Below are positions 33,922 through 44,242 of a stretch of 64,000 bases of DNA, piece after piece. The notes under the pieces were generated by a model. That model saw only the letters and a program-made list of their open reading frames with translations, did not search any database and was not told the DNA's origin. The position numbers and the translations under genes are program-made. This DNA comes from Marinobacter guineae. Lineage in GTDB: Bacteria > Pseudomonadota > Gammaproteobacteria > Pseudomonadales > Oleiphilaceae. The stretch's first letter is position 1, and each line of letters begins with the position of its first letter. The stretch is from positions 434,001 to 498,000 of the forward strand of contig NZ_KZ319339.1 in the NCBI RefSeq assembly GCF_002744735.1, in the 5' to 3' direction.

Positions 33922-34491
33922 TTACTCAAATACGAGTTCCACGCGACGGTTCTGGGCCCATGCACTCTCACTGGAACCCATCACTGCCGGCTTCTCTTCG
34001 CCATAGCTTACGGTCTCAAGCTGGCCGCGTGAAGCACCATTCACAATCAGGAAGCGCTGTACTGCGTTGGCACGACGCTCACCGAGGGCCAGGTTGTATT
34101 CCTTGCTGCCGCGCTCGTCGGCGTGGCCTTCGAGCCGAACATTCTGGCCCGGATTGTTGGCCAGGTAACGGGCATGGGCCACCAGAACGTCACGGGCTTC
34201 CGGCTTGATTTCCGCGGTATCGAAATCGAAATAGAAGACGGTCACTTCACGCAGCGCTGCCTGCTCGGCCTGTTCACGGGCCGCCATGCGCTCTTCTTCT
34301 GTCATTGCAGAGGAGGAAACGCCACCCTGGTCATCACCGCCATAGACCGTAGAGCCGCCTTCCTGATCCACAGCCCCTACGTCTGAGCCGTACTCGCCGT
34401 CTTCCGTGGGTCCGCCGGTCGAGCTACAGCCGGCAACAAGGCCTACGGAGAGTAAAAGTGCAAATGCCTTGGATTGAGCTGAAAACTTCAT
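33922..34491 (-). CDS. pal: Peptidoglycan-associated lipoprotein Pal
   Basis: Pal is an outer-membrane lipoprotein that binds peptidoglycan and TolB, anchoring the envelope during division. The signal peptide ends in the lipobox VAGC. A Gly/Asp/Ser-rich linker follows, then an OmpA-like peptidoglycan-binding domain with FDTAEIKPEA, EGHADERGSKEYN and LGERRANAVQ. The 189-residue length is normal, slightly long in the linker. Fifth in the tolQRAB-pal-cpoB order. Confidence 0.97.
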   Translation of the reverse strand: MKFSAQSKAFALLLSVGLVAGCSSTGGPTEDGEYGSDVGAVDQEGGSTVYGGDDQGGVSSSAMTEEERMAAREQAEQAALREVTVFYFDFDTAEIKPEARDVLVAHARYLANNPGQNVRLEGHADERGSKEYNLALGERRANAVQRFLIVNGASRGQLETVSYGEEKPAVMGSSESAWAQNRRVELVFE

Positions 34492-34559
34492 AATCTTTTC
34501 CTTTCAGTTGATTGACGTTATTTCCTGAACAATTACCGAAGCCAGTCGAGCTGCGGCAA

Positions 34560-35873
34560 TCAGCGAACCAGAGGTCCCCAGACCGGATCCCGAACCTCTC
34601 CCTCAGAACCCGGAAGACTGTATGCCGCCCCACCATCCGACGATATGACGGTAAGCACGCTGGTGCCATTCTGGTCGGTTGCATAGATCAGCATCCTTCC
34701 ATTAGGAGCAACACTTGGAGATTCATCAGACTCTGTCCGGGTGAGAATGGTTTCCTCCCCGGTTTCAAGATCTGTACGGGCAATGTGAAACGCACTGCCC
34801 CTTTGATGTACGTAATAGACAAATTCTCCTTTGCTACCGGCCCGGGGGCGTGCGTTGTAACGGCTGCCAAAGGTAATGCGCCGGGGCTCAGCACCGGGCT
34901 CTGCCATGTAATAGATCTGGGGGCCACCCGAACGGTCGGAAGTAAAGAAAATCCCTTCGCCCCTGGCGTCCCAGTTCGCTTCGGTATCGATCGCCCAATG
35001 ATTGGTCAGCTTGGTCAGCTGACTGGTGTCCAGATCCATTCGGTAAATCTCGGCATTACCGTCCTTGGAAAGCGTCATCAACAGCGACCTGCCATCATCG
35101 GACCAGGCGGGCGCAGAGTTGAGCCCGGGGAAATCCGCAACCTTGCTACGTTTGCCCGTAGCAAGTTCATGCACGAATATCACCGGCTTTCCGGTTTCAA
35201 AGGAGACATAAGCCAGTCTCTTACCATCCGGCGACCAGGCCGGCGACAGGATCGGTTCCTGGCTTTCCAGCCGGATGCGTGCCCGCTTGCCATCGACATC
35301 GCTTACCTGCAAACGGTAACGCGGCTTGCCATTGGCGGAATCCAGGGTCACAAAGGCGAGCTGGGTCGAAAATACCCCGGGCACGCCGGTAATGGACTCG
35401 TAGACCTTGTCGCTGATGTGGTGCGCCAGGGAGCGCATATTGGAGGCAGGCGCTGCCGCCGTTTCCCCGAGAATGCGCTCCTCACGGTTGACGTCAAAAA
35501 GTTCGTAGCGGGCCTGAACCCGATCTCCACTGCGTGTCAGCGACCCCACCAGAACATAACGCTGCCCCAGCAGCCGCCAGTCCCGGAAATACACTTCCTC
35601 ACGTCTGGATGGCAGGCTCAGCATTTTTTCAGGCGGGAGTGTGCGGAACTCTCCACTCATGGCGAGGTCCGCCTGCACGATGCTGGCAACTGTGTCGCCT
35701 GCCGGCATCTGACCGGATTCGGCGAACGGAACGACTGACACAGGTATGGCGGAATCTGCGCCTTCGGTGATCCGGATCAACAGTTCCGCGCGCACACCGG
35801 TAACCATCACGAATACAAGAGTGATGGCTGTCAAGAGTGTTTTTGACGGTTTGTACCAAATCCGCTGTGTCAT
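34560..35873 (-). CDS. tolB: Tol-Pal system protein TolB
   Basis: TolB is the periplasmic partner of Pal and TolA. The 437-residue protein has a signal peptide (near TGVRAELLIRITEG), an N-terminal alpha/beta domain, then a six-bladed beta-propeller whose repeats are visible as SPAWSPDGKRLAYVSFE, APAWSDDGRSLLMTLS and SPSVAPNGRMLIYATDQ. It sits between tolA and pal with 16 and 68 bp spacing. Confidence 0.97.
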   Translation of the reverse strand: MTQRIWYKPSKTLLTAITLVFVMVTGVRAELLIRITEGADSAIPVSVVPFAESGQMPAGDTVASIVQADLAMSGEFRTLPPEKMLSLPSRREEVYFRDWRLLGQRYVLVGSLTRSGDRVQARYELFDVNREERILGETAAAPASNMRSLAHHISDKVYESITGVPGVFSTQLAFVTLDSANGKPRYRLQVSDVDGKRARIRLESQEPILSPAWSPDGKRLAYVSFETGKPVIFVHELATGKRSKVADFPGLNSAPAWSDDGRSLLMTLSKDGNAEIYRMDLDTSQLTKLTNHWAIDTEANWDARGEGIFFTSDRSGGPQIYYMAEPGAEPRRITFGSRYNARPRAGSKGEFVYYVHQRGSAFHIARTDLETGEETILTRTESDESPSVAPNGRMLIYATDQNGTSVLTVISSDGGAAYSLPGSEGEVRDPVWGPLVR

Positions 35874-35889
35874 GGTGTTATCCGTATCC

Positions 35890-36927
35890 TTATCTCAACC
35901 TGCGAGGGTTGAATTCAATCGTAAACTGCCGGAAATAACGTTCAAACGTATCCCGGTCGTCTGGTATCGGGTAACGGCTCAGGGAGCGCACCGCGCCAAG
36001 GGCTGAATTATCAAAGGCGGTATTACCACTGCTACTGACCAGCTTAACACTTGCCAGCTCGCCCGTTGGTAACAGGGTAATCTGAAGCCGTGCTGTCATG
36101 TCCTCGGTCGCCGAGGAGGGCGGATACCAGGCCTGGCTCAGCCTTTCCCGGATCAGTTGCTGATATTTCTCACTTTCCGACAGCATCTGCGCCTCTCTGG
36201 CCTTTGCGGCAGCAGCCTCCCGTTGGCGACGGGCTTCCTCTTCAAGGGCCTGGCGAGCAGCATCCGCCTGGGCTTCCAGCTGCTGTTCACGGAGTTTTCG
36301 CTCTGCCTCAAGACGCTTTTGTTCAGCTTCCTGGCGCGCCAGTTCTTCCTGCCGCTTGCGCTCCGCTTCTTCCCGCTTTCTCTGCTCTTCCTGCCGGCGT
36401 TTTTCTTCTTCAGCTTTTTTTCTGGCCTCTTCCTGCCGGCGCTTTTCTTCCTCGGCTTTCTGACGTTCACGTTCTTTGGCTTCAGCCTCGGCCATTTGCC
36501 GGGCGGCTTCCTCTTCACGAGCCTTGCGGGCTTGCCGTTCCTTCGCCTCGGCTTCCTGTCGCTCCCGTTCCTTTTGCTGCTGGAGCTTTTTCTGTTCTTC
36601 CTCACGCTTCTGCTCGGCGATACGTCGCGCTTCCTCTTCCTGACGACGCCGCTCTGCTTCTGCCTGCTGGCGCTGTTCCTCAGCCTTGCGTTCTTCATCA
36701 CGTTTTTGCTGATCCACAGGATCCACCACCGGGCTTGGCTCAGGCTCCTGCTGCGTGATCAATCGGGCCGCTATGCTCCGGGGCGGCGGTTCGTGTTTCG
36801 GCGAGGTCCAGGACCAGCCCGCCAGCGCAATGCCCAGGATCAGCACATGGAGCGTTACTGAAAGCACCACTGGCGACTTCCAGGGCGGCACTCCGGTAGT
36901 GGTTACTTCGCGCTGGTTATCTCTCAC
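35890..36927 (-). CDS. tolA: Tol-Pal system protein TolA
   Basis: TolA spans from the inner membrane to TolB and Pal, transmitting proton-motive force through TolQR. One N-terminal membrane helix (SVTLHVLILGIALAGWSW) is followed by a long Glu/Arg/Lys/Gln-rich helix (residues about 70-245), then the globular C-terminal domain (RLSQAWYPPSS, SLSRYPIPDDRDTF). The charged helix is low-complexity and gives long false frames on the opposite strand. Length, 345 residues, is within the family range. Confidence 0.95.
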   Translation of the reverse strand: MRDNQREVTTTGVPPWKSPVVLSVTLHVLILGIALAGWSWTSPKHEPPPRSIAARLITQQEPEPSPVVDPVDQQKRDEERKAEEQRQQAEAERRRQEEEARRIAEQKREEEQKKLQQQKERERQEAEAKERQARKAREEEAARQMAEAEAKERERQKAEEEKRRQEEARKKAEEEKRRQEEQRKREEAERKRQEELARQEAEQKRLEAERKLREQQLEAQADAARQALEEEARRQREAAAAKAREAQMLSESEKYQQLIRERLSQAWYPPSSATEDMTARLQITLLPTGELASVKLVSSSGNTAFDNSALGAVRSLSRYPIPDDRDTFERYFRQFTIEFNPRRLR

Positions 36928-36949
36928 AACACTCCTGCCTGCACCGGTG

Positions 36950-37396
36950 TCACTTGTCGTCCCGGGGTGATTCAGTAATCAGGCCAATACTGCTGGCGCC
37001 CGCACCTTGCAATTCCGCCATCAGTCGCACAACCGTACCGTAGTCCACGTATTCATCGCCACGGACCAGAATTTCACTGGAGGAGCGTTGGGACAGAATC
37101 TTGACGATCTGCTCCCGAACTTCGGCCAGCGACATTGGATCACTGCCCTTGTCGCCCACTTCAACATAGTAGGCACCGTTGGCGTCCACCGAAACGATCA
37201 CCGACTCAACGTCTTTGTCCGCCTGAATCGGATCAGCAGTGGTCTCTGGCAGATCCACCTTGACGCCCTGAGTCAGCATCGGCGCGGTAACCATAAAAAT
37301 GATCAGCAGCACCAGCATCACGTCGATATACGGAACCACGTTGATTTCCGACATTGGCTTTCGCCGCTGTTCCGGCATCATTCCCATGCCTTTCAT
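36950..37396 (-). CDS. tolR: Tol-Pal system protein TolR
   Basis: TolR is an ExbD-family inner-membrane protein that forms the proton channel with TolQ. The single helix carries the essential Asp (NVVPYIDVMLVLLIIFMV), followed by a periplasmic domain with GVKVDLPET and a late EILVRGDEYVDYG. 148 residues, normal. Confidence 0.97.
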   Translation of the reverse strand: MKGMGMMPEQRRKPMSEINVVPYIDVMLVLLIIFMVTAPMLTQGVKVDLPETTADPIQADKDVESVIVSVDANGAYYVEVGDKGSDPMSLAEVREQIVKILSQRSSSEILVRGDEYVDYGTVVRLMAELQGAGASSIGLITESPRDDK

Positions 37397-37442
37397 AAGC
37401 TATCGCTCCTGCCCTGACTCCTGCCCGTAAAAGGTGTGGCCA

Positions 37443-38132
37443 TCACGCGGCGCCCTTGTCAGTCTGGTGAACGCGGCGATGAAGAATACTGGAGAACTCA
37501 TCCGCAAAGGTGTCATAGTTCTTGAGCAACGCATCGGACATGGCCGCGAAGCGGTTATAGGCGATAACCGCCGGAATTGCTGCAAACAGACCCATAGCGG
37601 TTGCAATCAAGGCTTCAGAAATACCCGGGGCGACGGTTGCCAGAGTCGCCTGCTGCACCTGGGCCAGACCGCGAAATGAATTCATGATGCCCCAAACGGT
37701 CCCGAACAAGCCGACATAGGGGCTTGTTGAACCGACCGTTGCCAAAAACGGAAGATGGGCCTCCAGGCGTTCCTGCTCGCGGGAGAAGGCAACACGCATG
37801 GCCCGCTGCGTGCCTTCCATCACCGCATCGGCATCCCGGCTTTGCTGACGCAGCCGGGAGAATTCCTTGAAGCCAGCCCGGAACAGGGCCTCCATACCGG
37901 AAAATGGCGTCGGTTCGGCATTTACCTCCCGGTACAGCTGACCGAGATCCATGCCGGACCAGAAACGTTCTTCAAACGCCAGCTGCGCCCGTTTGGCTTT
38001 TCGGAACACCTGAATACGCTGGAAAATCAGCGCCCATGACATGATGGATGCCAGGGCCAGCAAAAGCATGACCAACTGCACCAATACACCGGCGTTTGCA
38101 ATCAGGTACCAGACTGATAGTTCTGAATCCAC
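37443..38132 (-). CDS. tolQ: Tol-Pal system protein TolQ
   Basis: TolQ is the MotA/ExbB-type inner-membrane motor subunit. Three helices are visible: LVQLVMLLLALASIMSW near the N-terminus, then TSPYVGLFGTVWGIMNSFRG and GISEALIATAMGLFAAIPAVIAY blocks in the family positions. 229 residues. It starts 3 bp after ybgC ends, and tolR follows. Confidence 0.97.
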   Translation of the reverse strand: MDSELSVWYLIANAGVLVQLVMLLLALASIMSWALIFQRIQVFRKAKRAQLAFEERFWSGMDLGQLYREVNAEPTPFSGMEALFRAGFKEFSRLRQQSRDADAVMEGTQRAMRVAFSREQERLEAHLPFLATVGSTSPYVGLFGTVWGIMNSFRGLAQVQQATLATVAPGISEALIATAMGLFAAIPAVIAYNRFAAMSDALLKNYDTFADEFSSILHRRVHQTDKGAA

Positions 38133-38135
38133 CTC

Positions 38136-38597
38136 TTACTCCTGGCTCATTCTGTTTGTCGTTTCAGGAGGCTGGACATTCCTGGCCAGCAATTCCTGCA
38201 TATTGTTCGGCAGGCGACGGGGCCGGCCTGTGTCCAGGGCGACACAGGCAACCCGCACTTCGCCGTCGCAGAGCAGTTTCCTGTCCGCAGCACGACTGAC
38301 CCTCTGCCTGAAGTCCATCCACACCCTGCCGAAAGCCACTGGCTCAGCAGTTACAAGTAACTCATCGTCGAGCTTCGCCGCCACAGAATAGTGGATTGAA
38401 AGCCTCTGCACGACATAGCTGATATTGTCGGCAAGCCCCGCTCTCAGACCGACGCCACAACTGCGTACCCACTCGGTCCGGGCCCGCTCCATGTAATGAA
38501 GGTATTTGGCATGGAATACAATGCCGCCGGCGTCCGTATCTTCAATATAGACCCGGACCGGCAACTCAAAACCTGCTTCTACTGCCTGATCAGCCAA
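38136..38597 (-). CDS. ybgC: Acyl-CoA thioesterase YbgC
   Basis: A hot-dog-fold thioesterase of the tol-pal cluster, active on short acyl-CoA. Family motif: [18 protein letters not shown] with the catalytic Asp, then [10 protein letters not shown] chose the TTG at 38597 (protein [14 protein letters not shown], 153 residues) because GGAGG lies nine bases upstream; that ribosome site and the start itself lie inside the end of ruvB. A longer frame to 38654 has no such support. Confidence 0.9.
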   Translation of the reverse strand: MADQAVEAGFELPVRVYIEDTDAGGIVFHAKYLHYMERARTEWVRSCGVGLRAGLADNISYVVQRLSIHYSVAAKLDDELLVTAEPVAFGRVWMDFRQRVSRAADRKLLCDGEVRVACVALDTGRPRRLPNNMQELLARNVQPPETTNRMSQE

Positions 38598-39621
38598 AAA
38601 GATCGTCCTCCCTGCCCGATTTCGGCGGAATAACCCCGAAATGCTGGTAGGCACTGGAGGTAACCATTCGGCCTCTCGGCGTACGCAACATGTAGCCCTG
38701 CTGGATCAGGAAGGGCTCAAGCACATCTTCGATCGTGCCCCTTTCCTCACTGATGGCTGCGGCAAGACTCTCAACGCCCACCGGACCACCATCAAACTTT
38801 TCAATCATTGCCAGCAGCAACCGGCGGTCCATATGGTCGAAGCCCTGATTATCAACCTTCAGCATGTTCAGGGCCTGATCAGCGATGTCAGAGGTGATAC
38901 GGCCATCCGCGCGGACTTCGGCATAATCACGGACCCGGCGCAACAAACGGTTGGCGATCCGTGGCGTCCCCCGTGACCGGCGGGCGATCTCGAACGCACC
39001 GGCCTCATCCAAAGAAACGGAAGACAGCCGCGCGGACCGGATGATAATGCTGGTGAGATCTTCTGTGTTGTAGAACTCGAGACGCTGAACAATGCCAAAG
39101 CGATCCCGCAACGGGGAGGTCAGCAAACCGGCGCGGGTGGTGGCACCTACCAGCGTGAACGGCGGTAGATCCAGCTTGATTGAACGGGCAGCGGGGCCTT
39201 CACCGATCATGATATCCAGCTGGTAATCTTCCATGGCCGGATACAGCACTTCTTCCACGGCTGCGCTGAGGCGATGGATCTCGTCAATAAAGAGAACGTC
39301 GCCTTCCTCAAGATTGGTCAGCATCGCCGCCAGATCGCCAGCCTTCTCAAGAACCGGGCCCGAGGTTGTCTTGATAGACACCCCCATCTCGTTGGCAATG
39401 ATATTGGCAAGGGTGGTTTTACCAAGACCGGGTGGGCCGAAAATCAGCACATGATCCAGAGCTTCCTGGCGTCCACGGGCAGCTGAAATGAAAATATCCA
39501 TCTGCTCACGGACCGTCGGCTGACCAACATATTCGGCCAGCAAGGTCGGGCGAATAGCTCTATCATGCACTTCTTCATATTCACCGGCCCGGGCCGAAAT
39601 CAACCGGTCGGATTCGATCAT
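38590..39621 (-). CDS. ruvB: Holliday junction branch migration ATPase RuvB
   Basis: RuvB is the hexameric AAA+ motor that drives branch migration of Holliday junctions with RuvA. Walker A is [12 protein letters not shown], Walker [10 protein letters not shown], sensor 1 LVGATTRAG, and the C-terminal winged helix ends [18 protein letters not shown] prefer the start [10 protein letters not shown], usual for the family; an ATG four codons earlier is possible. The last seven codons overlap the ybgC start. Confidence 0.96.
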   Translation of the reverse strand: MIESDRLISARAGEYEEVHDRAIRPTLLAEYVGQPTVREQMDIFISAARGRQEALDHVLIFGPPGLGKTTLANIIANEMGVSIKTTSGPVLEKAGDLAAMLTNLEEGDVLFIDEIHRLSAAVEEVLYPAMEDYQLDIMIGEGPAARSIKLDLPPFTLVGATTRAGLLTSPLRDRFGIVQRLEFYNTEDLTSIIIRSARLSSVSLDEAGAFEIARRSRGTPRIANRLLRRVRDYAEVRADGRITSDIADQALNMLKVDNQGFDHMDRRLLLAMIEKFDGGPVGVESLAAAISEERGTIEDVLEPFLIQQGYMLRTPRGRMVTSSAYQHFGVIPPKSGREDDLFG

Positions 39622-39753
39622 GGCATCACCCATAGTGTGGGAATCAACATCGTGCCTCGCCTTCTACCCGTTGCTCCAGGCTGCCCCAATTGTACAAAGG
39701 GGTTTGGAGGTGTCACGTTACGCTCTCTACAGGTTCACGACAGGTGGCAGTGA

Positions 39754-40383
39754 TCAGGCCGGTATCATATTGCGAAGGGACAGCCGGATCAGGGTCTCAC
39801 TGGTCATACCTTCCTCTGCCACCTTGCTAATGGCCTTCGCCGCTTCCTGGGGCTTGTACCCGAGCGCAATCAGCGCAGCTTCCGCCTCCTCTGTCGCCGC
39901 CGGCCCAACAGGCGCCGCATGTCCAGCCATCTGACCCAATCCTGTCGCATCAGGCGACGTTGGCACGAATTGCCCTTCAAGTTGCCCTATCCGGTCGGTC
40001 ATTTCAATAAGCAGGCGCTCGGCCGTCTTTTTTCCGACCCCGGGCAGTTTGACCAACGAGGCCAGGTCCCGGTTCTCTATGCAGCGGATAAACTGCCTGG
40101 CATCGAGGCCGGAAAGGATGCCCACCGCCAGTTTTGGTCCCACGCCATTAACCTTGATCAACAGGCGAAACAAATTTCGGTCCAGCCGAAAGGCAAAGCC
40201 GTAGAGACTCTGGGCGTCTTCGCGGACTGCAAAATGGGTGTGGAGGATCACTTCGTCGCCGGTTTCGGGTAAGTGGAAGAAGGTGGTGTAGGGAATGTCA
40301 ATTTCGTAGCCAAGGCCGGCGCACTCTACCAGCGCCTGGCCCGGAGCCTTTTCAACCAGAATACCTCGGATACGACCAATCAA
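39754..40383 (-). CDS. ruvA: Holliday junction branch migration protein RuvA
   Basis: RuvA binds four-way junctions and loads RuvB. The 209-residue protein has the N-terminal OB fold (MIGRIRGILVEKAP), two helix-hairpin-helix motifs (VNGVGPKLAVGILSGL; LPGVGKKTAERLL), a linker with extra Gly/Pro, and the C-terminal UBA-like domain (AALIALGYKPQEAAKAI). Part of ruvC-ruvA-ruvB. Confidence 0.97.
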   Translation of the reverse strand: MIGRIRGILVEKAPGQALVECAGLGYEIDIPYTTFFHLPETGDEVILHTHFAVREDAQSLYGFAFRLDRNLFRLLIKVNGVGPKLAVGILSGLDARQFIRCIENRDLASLVKLPGVGKKTAERLLIEMTDRIGQLEGQFVPTSPDATGLGQMAGHAAPVGPAATEEAEAALIALGYKPQEAAKAISKVAEEGMTSETLIRLSLRNMIPA

Positions 40384-40413
40384 GGGGCATCTCCTGTGGC
40401 TCTTGTGAGCTGT

Positions 40414-40941
40414 TTACTGTTGTCGCACGCGACCGCTTCGAACCTTACCGGCGCCATTGGCCACCCGCAGGATGCTCTGACTCATGTGGGCATGACACAT
40501 CGCAATTGCCAGGGCATCGGCCGCGTCCGCCTGAGGTTTGCGTGAAAGTGAAAGCAGCACCTGTACCATGTGCTGGACCTGAGACTTGTCTGCCCCACCC
40601 TTGCCGACAACTGCCTGCTTGACCTGCCGGGCGGAATACTCGTGAACCGCTAGCCCGCTGTTGGCGGCACTGACGATAGCCGCACCCCTGGCCTGGCCGA
40701 GTTTCAGGGCCGAATCGGGATTGCGCGCCATGAACACCTGTTCAATGGCAAATTCTTCCGGACGATACTCGCCGATCAGCGTGGCCAGACTCTGAAAAAT
40801 GGTCTGCAGACGCTCGGCCATGGGCTTCTCGCCCACGCGAATGCAGCCACTGTCGATGTATTCGATGTGCCGACCTTCGACACGGATGACGCCGTAACCG
40901 GTAATTCTCGATCCCGGATCAACGCCCAGAATTATCGCCAC
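40414..40941 (-). CDS. ruvC: Crossover junction endodeoxyribonuclease RuvC
   Basis: RuvC resolves Holliday junctions by paired nicks. The acidic catalytic residues are in [23 protein letters not shown] and [14 protein letters not shown]. 175 residues, normal. It follows aspS by about 80 bp; yebC, which separates these genes in many relatives, is not here. Confidence 0.97.
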   Translation of the reverse strand: MAIILGVDPGSRITGYGVIRVEGRHIEYIDSGCIRVGEKPMAERLQTIFQSLATLIGEYRPEEFAIEQVFMARNPDSALKLGQARGAAIVSAANSGLAVHEYSARQVKQAVVGKGGADKSQVQHMVQVLLSLSRKPQADAADALAIAMCHAHMSQSILRVANGAGKVRSGRVRQQ

Positions 40942-41020
40942 ATCAATGCCTCTGTCTGGTTACAGCGACGCCATCGACCACCCGGGCGCAGCGCGACGGC
41001 CCTGGCCCGGTGCTCACGAC

Positions 41021-42829
41021 TTACTCCTCTGCCTCGCCTGCTTCAGCCTTGTTGCCTTCCACAGGTTTTGCCGACTTGCGCAGGCGGATGTGCAGCTCGC
41101 GCAGCTGCTTCTCGTCCACTTCGCCCGGCGCCTGGGTCATCAGGCAGGTAGCGCTCTGGGTTTTCGGGAAGGCAATCACATCGCGAATAGACGTGGCACC
41201 GGTCATCAGCATCACCAGGCGATCCAGGCCAAACGCCAGGCCGCCATGGGGCGGGCAACCGAACTTCAAGGCGTCGAGCAGGAAGCCGAACTTGGCCCGA
41301 GCCTCTTCTTCGCCGATACCCAGGATGCGGAACACGGTTTCCTGCATCTTTTCGTCATGGATACGGATCGACCCGCCACCCAACTCGGTACCGTTCAGGA
41401 CCATGTCGTAGGCGCGGGACAATGCGTTTGCCGGATCTGCCGCCAGGTCTTCCGGGCTGCAGGACGGCGCGGTGAACGGGTGGTGAATCGCGGTCAGGCC
41501 GCCATCCGGCGTTTCCTCGAACATCGGGAAATCCACCACCCACAGCGGCGCCCAATCACAGGTCAGCATGTTCAGATCGTGACCGACCTTGATACGCAGC
41601 GCACCCAAAGCTTCGTTGACCACGGTTGTCCTGTCGGCACCGAAAAAGACGATGTCGCCGTCTTCTGCGCCCACGCGCTCCATGATCGCCAGGGCCACAT
41701 CGTCGCCCAGGAACTTGATGATCGGAGACTGCAGGCCTTCAACACCCTTGGCCAGCTCGTTGACCTTGATGTAGGCGAGGCCCCTGGCACCGTAGATACC
41801 GACAAACCTGGTGTAATCATCGATCTGCTTACGGGTCAGCGCGCCACCTTTCGGAACTCGCAGTGCCGCCACACGGCCTTTGGGATCCTTGGCGGGGCCA
41901 GCGAAGACCTTGAAGTCCACACCTGCCACCAGATCACCCACATCCAGCAGTTCCAGCGGGATACGCAGGTCCGGCTTGTCACTGCCGTAACGCTGCATGG
42001 CTTCGGCATACGGCATCTGCGGGAATGACGGCAGCTCTACGTTCAGCACGTCCTTGAACAGGGAGCGGATCATGTCTTCGTTCAGACCCATCAGGATCTC
42101 TTCATCGATGAAAGAAGCCTCGATGTCTACCTGGGTAAATTCCGGTTGACGGTCGGCACGCAGGTCTTCATCCCGGAAGCACTTGGCGATCTGGTAGTAA
42201 CGATCGACACCAGACACCATCAGCAGCTGTTTGAATAGCTGGGGCGACTGGGGCAACGCAAAGAAGGAACCTTCGTGGGTACGGCTGGGCACCAGGTAAT
42301 CCCGGGCGCCTTCCGGCGTGGCACGGGTCAGGATGGGGGTTTCCACATCCATGAAGCCGTTGCTGTCCAGGTAGTTACGGATATAGCTGCTCACCCGGGA
42401 ACGGAAACGCAAACGATTGATCATCTCCGGACGGCGCAGGTCCACATACCGGTAACGCAGGCGAACGTCCTCGCCCACGTCGACGTGTTCGTCCAACGGG
42501 AACGGCGGTGTCGCAGCGGCGTTCAGAATGCTGACTTCCTTGCCCAGCAGCTCAACCTGCCCGGTGGGCATGTTGCTGTTCTCGGTTCCCGCAGGGCGAC
42601 GACGCACCCGACCGGTGACTTTGATAACGAACTCACTACGCACCTTTTCCGCCAGTGCAAAGCTTTCGGGAGTATCCGGGTCGACGACCACCTGAGAAAT
42701 ACCATCCCGATCCCGCAGATCCAGGAAGATAACCCCACCGTGGTCACGGCGACGGTGGACCCATCCGCAAAGTGTGACTTCCTGATCGATGTGGGATTCA
42801 TTGATCCCACCGCAATAATGACTGCGCAT
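41021..42829 (-). CDS. aspS: Aspartate--tRNA ligase
   Basis: A class II aminoacyl-tRNA synthetase of 602 residues. The N-terminal OB fold carries [16 protein letters not shown]; motif 2 is [17 protein letters not shown]; the bacterial GAD insertion lies at about 290-420; motif 3 is [13 protein letters not shown]. The start MRSHYCGG is chosen from homology; the longer frame upstream reads through the inverted-repeat element and is not coding. Whether it also charges tRNA-Asn cannot be read here. Confidence 0.96.
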   Translation of the reverse strand: MRSHYCGGINESHIDQEVTLCGWVHRRRDHGGVIFLDLRDRDGISQVVVDPDTPESFALAEKVRSEFVIKVTGRVRRRPAGTENSNMPTGQVELLGKEVSILNAAATPPFPLDEHVDVGEDVRLRYRYVDLRRPEMINRLRFRSRVSSYIRNYLDSNGFMDVETPILTRATPEGARDYLVPSRTHEGSFFALPQSPQLFKQLLMVSGVDRYYQIAKCFRDEDLRADRQPEFTQVDIEASFIDEEILMGLNEDMIRSLFKDVLNVELPSFPQMPYAEAMQRYGSDKPDLRIPLELLDVGDLVAGVDFKVFAGPAKDPKGRVAALRVPKGGALTRKQIDDYTRFVGIYGARGLAYIKVNELAKGVEGLQSPIIKFLGDDVALAIMERVGAEDGDIVFFGADRTTVVNEALGALRIKVGHDLNMLTCDWAPLWVVDFPMFEETPDGGLTAIHHPFTAPSCSPEDLAADPANALSRAYDMVLNGTELGGGSIRIHDEKMQETVFRILGIGEEEARAKFGFLLDALKFGCPPHGGLAFGLDRLVMLMTGATSIRDVIAFPKTQSATCLMTQAPGEVDEKQLRELHIRLRKSAKPVEGNKAEAGEAEE

Positions 42830-42881
42830 ACCGGTTCCCGTTCCGTTTAATGTGTTCAAATTTGGTGCTTTAAGTGCCGCA

Positions 42882-42986
42882 CCGGATGTGGTGGGCTTTT
42901 CCGAAACACGCTGTGAATACGTCCATGTACGCTCTGCTCCGCCATCCATGGCTCCGCAAGGTTTCGGAAAAGCCCACCACACCCGG
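42882..42986. repeat. 105-bp inverted-repeat element upstream of aspS
   Basis: GTGGTGGGCTTTTCCGAAAC (42888-42907) is matched exactly by its reverse complement at 42961-42980, and the pairing continues outward with one mismatch. The 53-bp centre contains the smaller palindrome CCATCCATGG region. This looks like a dispersed palindromic repeat or small MITE; I recall similar units in related marine genomes but no second copy is in the window. It starts about 50 bp from the aspS start, so a transcript could fold it in the leader. No transposase is present. Confidence 0.85.
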
Positions 42987-43163
42987 CGCTACGCTGTTCG
43001 TGCCCGCTCAAAAAATGTTGCGACCATAGCGGAAAAGGCGCCCATTATAAACACAATGGCGCTGAAAATCAGGCGTCCTGGAACGCAAATCACGTGGCCG
43101 GATGACTGAAGGTTAACAGCCAGCTAGAATGCTCCTTTTTCTACCACCAGAGGGAGTCTGAAC

Positions 43164-43796
43164 TTGGCCACCAGAGCGGAGCAGAAACTGAAAACACGGC
43201 GTGCCCTGATGGATGCAGCCCTGGCTCAGTTAAGTGCCGATCGGGGCTTTGGCAGTCTCAGTCTCAGGGAGGTTGCCCGAGAGGCCGGTATTGCACCTAC
43301 GTCGTTCTATCGACATTTCTCGGAACTGGACGAACTTGGGCTGGCGCTGGTGGATGAAGGAGGCGTTGCCCTGCGGCAGTTGATGCGGCAGGCGCGCAAA
43401 CGGATCGCCCGGGACGGTGGCAGCGCCATTGTGACGTCCGTGGAAACCTTTATGGAGTATCTGGGTAACAACGCGAACCTTTTCAGGCTCATGCTGCGTG
43501 AGCGTACGGGCGTTTCCACGACGTTTCGAACAGCGGTGAAAGCGGAAATCGACCACTTCGTGACCGAACTGGCGGATGATCTTCGGCGGATCGCGGAGGA
43601 ACAGAACAAGCCGCTCTCTGAGGCGAAACTGGTGGCCGAGGCGATGGTGACGCTGGTGTTCAATCAGGGTGCGGAGGCGCTGGATGCGACTCCGAAGGAG
43701 CGAGAGGAACTCAAGGTCAAGCTGAAAACGGAGCTACGGATGATTCTGGTCGGTTCCCAGACGCTGGCAAAATACCAGTCTCGCTCAGGACGCTAG
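43164..43796 (+). CDS. fabR: TetR-family repressor FabR
   Basis: FabR represses unsaturated fatty acid genes such as fabB and fabA by sensing acyl thioesters. The 210-residue protein has the N-terminal helix-turn-helix [20 protein letters not shown], followed by [19 protein letters not shown] and [22 protein letters not shown], typical of FabR. The start is TTG with GGGAG upstream. It diverges from aspS, and its 3' end overlaps the HIT gene by 4 bp, tail to tail. Confidence 0.92.
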   Translation: MATRAEQKLKTRRALMDAALAQLSADRGFGSLSLREVAREAGIAPTSFYRHFSELDELGLALVDEGGVALRQLMRQARKRIARDGGSAIVTSVETFMEYLGNNANLFRLMLRERTGVSTTFRTAVKAEIDHFVTELADDLRRIAEEQNKPLSEAKLVAEAMVTLVFNQGAEALDATPKEREELKVKLKTELRMILVGSQTLAKYQSRSGR

Positions 43797-44227
43797 ACCC
43801 CCGACTGGAGCTGCTCGAGTACCGGAGCAAGCCCTTTCCGGACCTGTTCCAGCTCCAGATCGGTATAGGGCACCGGTGCCTGTTTACCCCACACCGGGCC
43901 CGGCCAGGCCGGGTCTCCCTCGAAACGCACGATATGATGCAGGTGCAGCTGGGGCACCATATTTCCCAGGGCGGCGACGTTCATCTTGTCGCCCTCGAAC
44001 ACGTCCATCATAGCCTGGCTGAGCGCCGAGGACTCCCGCAAAAGTTGATGCTGCTGGTCTGCCGACAGCTGATAGATCTCCCGGACTCCGACAACGGCCG
44101 GCACCAGTAGCACCCAGGGCCAGGTGCTGTCGTTCATCAACCGGATCTCACACAACGGGCTGGCGCCGAGGCCGATGGTGTCGGCGCTCAGACGGTGGTG
44201 CAACTGGAAATCCGCGGGCATGGTCAT
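43793..44227 (-). CDS. HIT-family protein
   Basis: A 144-residue nucleotide-binding hydrolase-type protein. The histidine-triad region reads [16 protein letters not shown], with the first His of the usual HxHxH replaced by Gln, as in a known bacterial subgroup. [19 protein letters not shown] and [12 protein letters not shown] also fit. GGGGAG precedes the ATG. Last gene of the tadA-galE-ugd run, 15 bp from ugd. Substrate unknown. Confidence 0.9.
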   Translation of the reverse strand: MTMPADFQLHHRLSADTIGLGASPLCEIRLMNDSTWPWVLLVPAVVGVREIYQLSADQQHQLLRESSALSQAMMDVFEGDKMNVAALGNMVPQLHLHHIVRFEGDPAWPGPVWGKQAPVPYTDLELEQVRKGLAPVLEQLQSGV

Positions 44228-44242
44228 GATCGCTCCCCAATA

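Noticed and set aside
36150..36720. Tandem DNA repeats in tolA
   Set aside because: Repetition is only loose, from biased Glu/Arg/Gln/Lys codons of a coiled coil; no fixed unit.
36090..36861. Long plus-strand frames opposite tolA, including a strongly hydrophobic one
   Set aside because: Shadow of the Glu/Lys/Arg-rich TolA helix, whose complement reads as Leu/Phe/Pro; not a membrane protein gene.
40946..42028. 360-codon plus-strand frame opposite aspS
   Set aside because: Antisense to aspS, His/Gln-rich composition typical of such shadows.
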